DNA of 64,000 nt from Homoserinibacter gongjuensis (lineage in GTDB: Bacteria; Actinomycetota; Actinomycetes; Actinomycetales; Microbacteriaceae), in NCBI RefSeq assembly GCF_030161875.1, contig NZ_BSVA01000001.1, forward strand, positions 248,001 to 312,000. The letters are read 5' to 3'. The notes under the pieces were generated by a model. It had not been told where the DNA came from. It worked only from the letters and a program-made list of their open reading frames with translations, and searched no databases. Both the position numbers and the translations under genes were made by a program. Below, one piece after another: positions 57,839 to 64,000 of this stretch. Each line of letters starts with the position of its first letter. Position 1 is the first letter of the stretch.

Positions 57839-60800
57839 TCAGCCGAGCGGCAGCGCTTCGACCAGCGCGCTTGGCGTGCCGAAGCGGTGGGCCGTGATCG
57901 AGACCGCCTGCTCACGCAAGAACAGCAGCAGCTCGACGCGGCCCGCCTCGGTGACCTCCCCGTCGTAGACCGCGATGTCGGGGCGACCGCCGAGGGCCGA
58001 CAGCAGGTGCTCCGCGCGTCCGCCGAGCAGCCGGATGCGGGCGTCGCGGAGGCCGGCGGCCGCTGCGTGCCAGGTGTCGGAGTCGTCGATACGGAGCTCG
58101 ACGCCGGCGGCGCGGAGGGCATCCTCCTCGTGGGGCGAGAAGGATGCGGCCGAGGAGATCGTGATCGGTGCCCCGCTCACGAGCCCCGCGAGCACGACGC
58201 GCGCGAGCTCGACGGGGTCCGCCTCCGCCTCCGCGCGCACCACCACCGGCACGTTCCGATACCGGAAGGCGTTGCGCTCGGCGGCGAGCCCCGTCACATC
58301 GCGAACGATGCCGAACTCGTCGGCCAATGCCCGCGCGTCGCTCGCAGCAGCGCGCAGCAGGAACGCGCGGTCGTCGGCACCGCGAGCGCCGAACGCGTCG
58401 ACGATCCCCGCGAGCCGCGGCGCGGGCGCGACCCCGCATCCGCCGCCCGGGCCACGGCCCGTCGCACGGTGCCGAGGCCGAGCAGGTAGTTCGGTCCGCC
58501 GGCCTTGGCGCCGGCACCCACGACCGAGCGCTTCCAGCCGCCGAACGGCTGACGCTGCACGATCGCGCCCGTCGTGCCGCGGTTGACGTAGAGGTTGCCC
58601 GCCTCGACACGGTCGATCCAGCGCGCGACCTCCGCGGCATCGAGCGAGTGGATGCCGGCGGTGAGCCCGTAGTCCACGGCGTTCTGCCGCTCGATCGCCT
58701 CGTCGAGCGTGCGCGCGCTCATGATGCCGAGCACCGGCCCGAAGTACTCGACGCGGTGGAACGCGGAGCCGGGAGCGACGCCCGTCTTGATCCCGGGCGT
58801 CCACAACCGCCCGTCGTCGTCGAGCCGCCGCGGTTCGAGCAGCCAGCTCTCGCCCGGCTGCAGCCGCGTGAGAGCGTCGAGCAGCTTGCCCTCCGCGGGC
58901 GCGATGAGCGGACCCATGCGACTCGCCGGGTCGGCCGCCTCCCCCACCGGCATCGACCGCACGGCATCCAGCAGTTGCTCCCGGAAGCGCCGCGACCTGG
59001 CCACCGAGCCCACGAGGATCACGAGCGACGCCGCGGAGCACTTCTGCCCCGCATGCCCGAACGCAGAGTACGCGACGTCGCGCACGGCGAGGTCGAGATC
59101 CGCCGACGGCGTCACGATGATCGCGTTCTTGCCGCTCGTCTCGGCGAGCAGTTTCAGGCCCGGCCGGAACGAGCGGAAGAGTTCGGCGGTCTCATACCCG
59201 CCCGTCAGGATCACCTGGTCGACGCGCTCGTCGGCGATGAGCACCTGGCCGAGAGACGCGTCGCCGAGCACCACGAACTGCAGCACCTCGCGCGGCACGC
59301 CGGCCTCCCAGAGGGCCTCGGCGAGCACGGCGGCCGTGCGCGCAGTACGTCGAGCGGGCTTGAACACCACGGCCGAGCCGGATGCCAGCGCCGCGAGCGT
59401 GGACCCCGCCGGGATCGCGAGCGGGAAGTTCCACGGCGGCACGACGAGCGTCACCTGCGCGGGAACGAACTCGGCCCCGTCGAGGTGCTCGAGCTCGCGA
59501 CCGCGCTCGGCGTAGTAGTGGGCGAAGTCGATCGCCTCCGACACCTCCGGGTCGGACTGATCGACGGTCTTGCCGCCCTCGGCCGCCATGATCTCGATGA
59601 GCTCGCCGCGACGGGCGTCGAGCAGCTCCCCAGCGCGATGGAGCACCTCCGCGCGACCCACCGCCCCGAGGCCGGCCCACGAGGCGGATGCGGCACGCGC
59701 GGTGGCGAGCACGCGGCCGACTCCGGCGGCATCCGGTACCCGTGAGGCCTCGACCGTCGCCGAACCGAGCCGGGTCGTGCGGCTGCGCTCGAGCGCGGCC
59801 CGCGCCCAGGCGCGATTGACCGCGACGGCCGGGTCGGTGTCAGGCGCGTTGCGGAAACCGGGCTCCACCGGCGCGGGCGTCCGGGTGCGGTCCTGCACGC
59901 GGTGCGGCGTCGGAACCGCGTCGTCGACATCCGCGAGCGACGCGAGGAACCGGTCGCGTTCGCGCGCGAACAGCTGCTCCGAGTCGGCGAGCTCGAACAC
60001 CGCCGACATGAAGTTCTCGCTCGCCGCGCCCTCCTCGAGGCGCCGCACGAGGTAGGCGATCGCCGAGTCGAAGTCGGATGCCGCCACCACCGGCGTGTAG
60101 AGCAGCAGCCCGCCGACATCGCGTCGCACGGCCTCCGCCTGCGCCGGCGCCATGCCGAGCAGCATCTCGAACTCGACGCCGTGCTCGACTCCGCGCGTGG
60201 TTGCGAGGTGACGCGCGTAGGCGAGGTCGAAGAGGTTGTGGCCCGCGACCCCGATGCGCACCGCGGCGATGCTGTCGGGGCGCAGGGCCGCATCCAGCAC
60301 CCGCTTGTAGTTGGTGTCGGTGGCCTGCTTGCTGTGCCAGGTGGCGAGCGGCCAGTCGTGCAGCGAGGCGTCGACGCGCTCCATGGGCAGGTTCGCGCCC
60401 TTCACGATGCGCACCTTGATGCCGGCGCCGCCCGCCGCGATGCGCTCGCGCGCCCACTCACGCAGACGCAGGTAGGCCCCGAGCGCATCCGGCAGATACG
60501 CCTGCAGCACGATGCCGGCCTCGAGCCCGCGCAGGCTCGGCTGGTCGAGGATCCGCTGGAACACGGCGATCGTGAGGTCGAGGTCCTTGTACTCCTCCAT
60601 GTCGAGGTTGACGAACTTGGCGGGCGTCGCGGCGGCGGCCTCGGCGAAGAGCGGGGTGAGTGCCTCGACGATGTCGTCGACGGCCTCGTCGAATGCCCAC
60701 GGCGAGTGCGGGGCGACGGTCGCCGACACCTTGATCGAGACGTAGTCGACGTCGTCGCGCGCGAGCAGGCGGCGTGTGCCCGCGAGCCGGCGGGCGGCCT

Positions 60801-61286
60801 CGCGGGCGCCGAGCACGGCCTCGCCGAGCAGGTTGACGTTCGGACGCGCCCCCGTTCGCGGATGCGGGCGAGCGCCCGGCCGAGCCCCGGGTCGTCGGCG
60901 TCGATCACGAGGTGCGCGACCATGCTGCGCAGCACGGCACGCGCGATCGGCACGACGATGCCGGGCACGATCGGGGCGGCGAGTCCGCCGAGGCGGAGGG
61001 CCGCACGCAGCGGCCAGGCGAGAAAGCGCGGCGGGCGTCGCGCGAGGCGGGCGAGGGTGCGGGCCGCGACCCGGGCATCCTCGGGGCGGATGACGCCGTC
61101 GACGAATCCGACCGCGAAGTCGAGTCCCGCCGGATCCCGCAGCAGCTCGGCCAGACGCTTCGCCGAACGGTCGACGGGCAGCGTCTCGGCGGTCTCGAGC
61201 CAGCGTCGCACCTGCGCGACGACGGCGTCGGCGACCTCCCGATGCGAGGCAGCGGATGCGGGTGCAGCGGTCTTCGGTGACGTCAC
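57839..61286 (-). CDS. putA: Bifunctional proline dehydrogenase / glutamate-semialdehyde dehydrogenase (two frameshifts)
   Basis: About 1149 residues after correction. PRODH barrel: YVSIKVSATVAPHSPWAFDE, KVRIVKGANLPME and YLVRRLEEGAASENFM. ALDH domain: TLVVPPWNFPLAIPAGSTLA, LLAETSGKNAIIV and the catalytic Cys in FGHAGQKCSAASLVILVG. The C-terminal extension (from about 980) is an inactive ALDH-fold tail as in long PutA. Breaks: five G for six near 60852 (RERGARPNVNLLGE) and four G for five near 58433 (DAGVAPAPRLAG). No N-terminal ribbon-helix-helix, so it does not repress itself; the divergent LysR gene is the likely activator. Oxidises proline to glutamate. Confidence 0.94.
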
Positions 61287-61368
61287 GCCAGCAGTATGCG
61301 GCCGTACATCACGTAAGGTATAGCAACGAATTCTTGGGGATATCCATCACCTGTACTTAAGGATCGCG

Positions 61369-62314
61369 ATGCTCGACGTGCGCCGCCTCACCCTGCTGCG
61401 CGAGCTCGCTCTGCGCGGCACGATCGCCGCCGTCGCGACGGCACTGCATCAGACGCCCTCCGCCGTGTCGCAGCAGCTCACCCAGCTCGAACGCGAGGCC
61501 CGGGTGCCGCTGCTGCGCAAGGCGGGCCGGCGCCTGCAGCTCACCCCGCAGGCCGAGATCCTCGTGCGCCGCACCGAGGAGGTGCTCACGACGCTCGAGG
61601 CGGCCGAGACCGAGCTCGCGGCGTCGCTCACCCAGGCGACGGGCGTCATCCGCGTCGCGATCTTCCAATCCGTCGCGCTCGCCCTGCTGCCCGCCGTGCT
61701 CGACGTGCTCGAGCGCGAGCACCCTCGCTCACCGTCGTCGTCACGCAGCGCGAGCCCGAGACCGCCCTGCACGAGACCTTCGCGCGGGACTTCGACCTCG
61801 TCATCGCCGAGGAGTACCCGGATCACGCGGCGCCGCAGCTCACCGGCCTCGACCGCATGCCGCTCACGACCGACGCCATCCGGCTCGCCGTGCCGCCCGC
61901 GGGTGCGGCACGGTTCGCGGTGCACGACATCCGGGATGCGCGCGACGCCCCGTGGGTGATGGAACCCTACGGCGCCGCCTCGCGCCACTGGGCAGAGCAA
62001 GCCTGCCGTCGGGCCGGCTTCGAGCCGCAAGTGCGCTTCGAGACGGCCGACCTGCAGGCGCACGTGCGGCTCATCCAGACCGGGCACGCGGTGGCGCTGC
62101 TGCCCGACCTCATCTGGCAGGGCGCCCGGCCGAGCGTCGACCTCGTGCCGCTCGACGGCGAACCGCGGCGCACGGTGTTCACCTCGACGCGGCTCGCGTC
62201 TGCGGCGCATCCTCGGTTGTCGCGTTCCGCGATGCGCTTGCTCGGGCGGCGGGGGCGGTGGCACCGGGGGACGGCGGTTTCGAGACGCCGCTTCGCGGCT
62301 CCTCAACCGCCTGA
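61369..62314 (+). CDS. LysR-family regulator, probable putA activator (two one-base frameshifts)
   Basis: About 315 residues after correction. HTH: RRLTLLRELALRGTIAAVAT and TPSAVSQQLTQLEREARVPL; effector domain: VIRVAIFQSVALALLPAVLD, then GFEPQVRFETADLQAHVRLI. Breaks lack one C near 61723 (HPSLTVVVTQRE) and one near 62212 (AHPSVVAFRD). The last residues, GFETPLRGSSTA, are encoded by REP-like repeat copy D, so the C-terminus has been built from repeat DNA. Divergent from putA across 82 bp, which is typical of proline-catabolic LysR regulators. Confidence 0.85.
62276..62309. repeat. REP-like palindrome, copy D (inside the LysR 3' end)
   Basis: GGTTTCGAGACGCCGCTTCG followed by CGGCTCCTCAACCG. 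It supplies the last twelve codons of the LysR gene and overlaps the stop of the convergent membrane-protein gene (62303). Confidence 0.9.
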
Positions 62315-62707
62315 GCCGGCGCGACCCTGGGTCGCCTTCACGACCGAGGGCACGAAGAGCAGGCCGAAGGTGATCACCGAGACGGCGATGATCGGCCATC
62401 CCCAGGCGGGCTGGGCGAAGCTGCCCTCGAGAGCACCGAGCCCGATGGCGAACTGGAGCACCTGCCAGACGATCGCCGACGCCCGCACCCATGCCTGGCC
62501 GCGCAGCAATCCGACGAGCGTCGCGGCCATCCAACCGGCCGCGATCACCACGAGAACGGTGAGCGCGAGAGCCGTCGCGATCGAGGTCGGTTCGAGGGCC
62601 ACGAGGTCGATCAGCAGCACGATCGCGAGGGTCGCGGCTGCCGCTAACTCGATGCCGAGCATCACCACAAGGCCCCAGAAAAAGGGCGGTCGGGCGCGGT
62701 CTTTCAC
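62303..62707 (-). CDS. Four-helix membrane protein
   Basis: 134 residues: helices FFWGLVVMLGIELAAAATLA, IATALALTVLVVIAAGWMAA, SAIVWQVLQFAIGLGALEGS and WGWPIIAVSVITFGLLFVPS. The tail ends in GRAGSGG. Not recognised beyond a similarity in layout to small actinobacterial DUF proteins. GTG start at 62707. Its 3' end lies in repeat copy D and overlaps the LysR gene by 12 bases. Confidence 0.68.
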   Translation of the reverse strand: MKDRARPPFFWGLVVMLGIELAAAATLAIVLLIDLVALEPTSIATALALTVLVVIAAGWMAATLVGLLRGQAWVRASAIVWQVLQFAIGLGALEGSFAQPAWGWPIIAVSVITFGLLFVPSVVKATQGRAGSGG

Positions 62708-62892
62708 AGCCAGATCCCATCCCGAAACTATTGATTCACCGTAACAAGTATGAAACAGTGTTGACGGTTGATGTGACGCTCACAGCGCGGTGAGTGCGTT
62801 CGAATCGACACAATCCCCCAGCACATTCGAACCCTCTTCAGCCCTGCGCGGAATCTCTCACCCGAGTCCGCAAAGCGTCAACAGCAACACGA

Positions 62893-63154
62893 ATGGAGCA
62901 CCTCAAGATGGACTGGCGCGACAAGGCCGCCTGCCTCACCGTCGACCCGGAGCTGTTCTTCCCGGTCGGGAACACGGGCCCCGCCGTCGACCAGATCGAG
63001 AAGGCCAAGACGGTCTGCGGTCGCTGCACGGTTTCGGAGCAGTGCCTCCAGTACGCCCTTGAGACCAACCAGGACTCGGGCGTGTGGGGCGGCCTCAGCG
63101 AAGACGAGCGTCGTGCGCTGAAGCGCCGCGCCGCGCGCGCGCCGCGCCAGCTAG
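62893..63154 (+). CDS. whiB1: WhiB-family Fe-S regulator (WhiB1-like; 3' end uncertain)
   Basis: About 87 residues. The four [4Fe-4S] Cys are at AACLTVDP and KTVCGRCTVSEQCLQYALET, followed by the GVWGGLSEDERRALKRR DNA-contact tail. Close to actinobacterial WhiB1. Such proteins usually end RRAARARRAS; here a lost CG in the GC-dinucleotide run near 63140 would restore that with TAG at 63152. Read as given, the frame runs on through REP copy E to 63225, which I think is artefactual. ATG 62893 or 62908 (MDWRDKAACL). Confidence 0.88.
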
Positions 63155-63161
63155 GGCGCAG

Positions 63162-63196
63162 GGTTTCGAGACGCCGCCTGCAGCGGCTCCTCAACC
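63162..63196. repeat. REP-like palindrome, copy E
   Basis: GGTTTCGAGACGCCGCCTGC followed by AGCGGCTCCTCAACC, directly after the WhiB gene. Its TCAACC end supplies the stop codon (TGA on the minus strand at 63191) of the next gene. Confidence 0.88.
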
Positions 63197-64000
63197 GCCT
63201 GGGTAGTCGGCCATCCGACGGGTGAACTCGTCGACGTCGTGCTCGCTCAGCACCTCGGGCACCAGGAACGAGATCCGCAGACCCTCGAGGGGCTCGTCGG
63301 TTCCCGCCACCTGGCCCTCGCGCGCGGTGCGGAAGCCTCCGTCGTCGTCATGGGTCAGATCCGTCACGTTCGCGTAGAACCGCATCGGCCCCGGCCAATC
63401 GTCGCTGTACCACTCCCACTCCACCTGGGTGCGCGGATCGGTGCTGCCGTAGAAGCGCTCGAGGTAGGCGGGGTCGAACCCCGTCGAGGGATCGTTGAGC
63501 GGCACGAGCGCATAGAAGCCGTAGTCGGCGAGCACCTCGTCGATCACGCGCATCGCCTCGAGCTTGAGCTGGTGGTCGGTCACCGGCTCCGTGGTCGACC
63601 AGCGCTCGGAGGTGTACTGCACGAGCATCGACTCGCCCCCGTAGCCGTTGCGTTCCGCGCGGATGTCGCTGCCGCGACCCTCGACCCATTCGAAACCGAA
63701 CTGCGCGGTGAGGCGCTGCCGGATCTCGGCCATGACATCGGCCGCGGTCTCCTGGGTGCTCTCGAGCGAGGTGCGCGCGAGGATCTCGTCGGCCGTCTGA
63801 CCCTTGATGCCGGGGTAGGCGGCCCAGTAATCGTCGGTCGGATCGGTGGTCCCGGTGCCGGGATGAGAGACCAGCGCGCTCGCGGCGCCGATCGTGCCGA
63901 TGTTGACGAGCAGCACGATCGTGACGGCGATGGCACCGAAACGTCGATTGCGTGCACTCACCAGCGCCGCGACGACCGTCACCACCACTGCGAGCTGCAG
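63191..64000 (-). CDS. Membrane-anchored hypothetical protein (5' end outside window)
   Basis: At least 269 residues; the frame is open to the right edge and the real start probably lies outside. The visible part has a helix (VVTVVAALVSARNR) and another (FGAIAVTIVLLVNIGTIGAA), then a soluble extracytoplasmic domain with VEWEWYSDDWPGPMRF and GLRISFLVPEVLSEHDVDEF. No family recognised. Convergent with whiB, ending in REP copy E. Confidence 0.65.
   Translation of the reverse strand: MQLAVVVTVVAALVSARNRRFGAIAVTIVLLVNIGTIGAASALVSHPGTGTTDPTDDYWAAYPGIKGQTADEILARTSLESTQETAADVMAEIRQRLTAQFGFEWVEGRGSDIRAERNGYGGESMLVQYTSERWSTTEPVTDHQLKLEAMRVIDEVLADYGFYALVPLNDPSTGFDPAYLERFYGSTDPRTQVEWEWYSDDWPGPMRFYANVTDLTHDDDGGFRTAREGQVAGTDEPLEGLRISFLVPEVLSEHDVDEFTRRMADYPGG

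Noticed and set aside
63155-63225. WhiB C-terminal extension RQLGRRVSRRRLQRLLNRLG
   Set aside because: It is encoded by a REP-like repeat after a probable two-base loss in a GC-dinucleotide run; related WhiB1 proteins end at the TAG at 63152.

Overview
High-GC (about 70 %) chromosomal DNA from an actinobacterium, most probably the family Microbacteriaceae. The pointers are frequent GTG starts, 4-base ATGA/GTGA overlaps, DUF5997 and DUF6458 proteins, a WhiB1-type protein, a LAL-type LuxR regulator and an actinobacterial ilv cluster. I cannot name the genus from sequence alone.

Layout. 1-2.5 kb: a secreted M28 aminopeptidase (cut by the window edge) and a divergent DUF5997 / LysR-effector-domain pair. 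2.5-2.8 kb: a gene-free stretch holding a long inverted repeat. 2.8-15.5 kb: a pentose region with araB-araD-araA on the minus strand, a LacI regulator, and a YtfQ-YtfR-YtfT-YjfF type furanose ABC importer on the plus strand, followed by a second importer ATPase and a second LacI gene. 15.5-19 kb: a minus-strand FAH-hydrolase / MFS / YeiH operon. 19.7-35.8 kb: branched-chain amino acid and serine genes, all minus strand (ilvD, ilvB, ilvN, ilvC, serA, leuB, ilvE), interrupted by a VapBC module, a LAL regulator, mtlD and small membrane proteins. 35.9-38.1 kb: otsA-otsB (trehalose). 39.1-43.25 kb: an island of lower GC with an internally deleted IS481-type element, a membrane/secreted protein pair, an intact IS3-family element and a second IS481 relic. 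43.2-48.6 kb: a TetR-MMPL-YhgE operon with twin palindromic operators. 48.7-57.8 kb: small membrane proteins, an FAD oxidoreductase, a PLP deaminase/aldolase, YitT, Lrp, tRNA-Lys, a Bcp peroxiredoxin, a WYL regulator and an ABC-2 exporter. 57.8-62.3 kb: putA with a divergent LysR. 62.3-64 kb: a membrane protein, WhiB1 and a protein cut by the window edge.

Two genome-wide themes stand out. First, about thirty genes, many of them biosynthetic, carry a one-base deletion, nearly always in a run of G or C; restoring one base rejoins a normal full-length family member. This looks like homopolymer undercalling in the assembly and not gene decay, so those genes are annotated across the break. Second, several palindromic repeat families are present. 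The most striking is an 89-bp element with 17-bp inverted arms (TGTCGAAAATGCAGGAG) and an exact 55-bp spacer, found three times, once inside the yeiH coding sequence, where the spacer still encodes the conserved protein. A second family (GGTTTCGAGACGC...GCTCCTCAACC) occurs in five places and supplies the C-terminal codons of one regulator and the stop codon of another gene.
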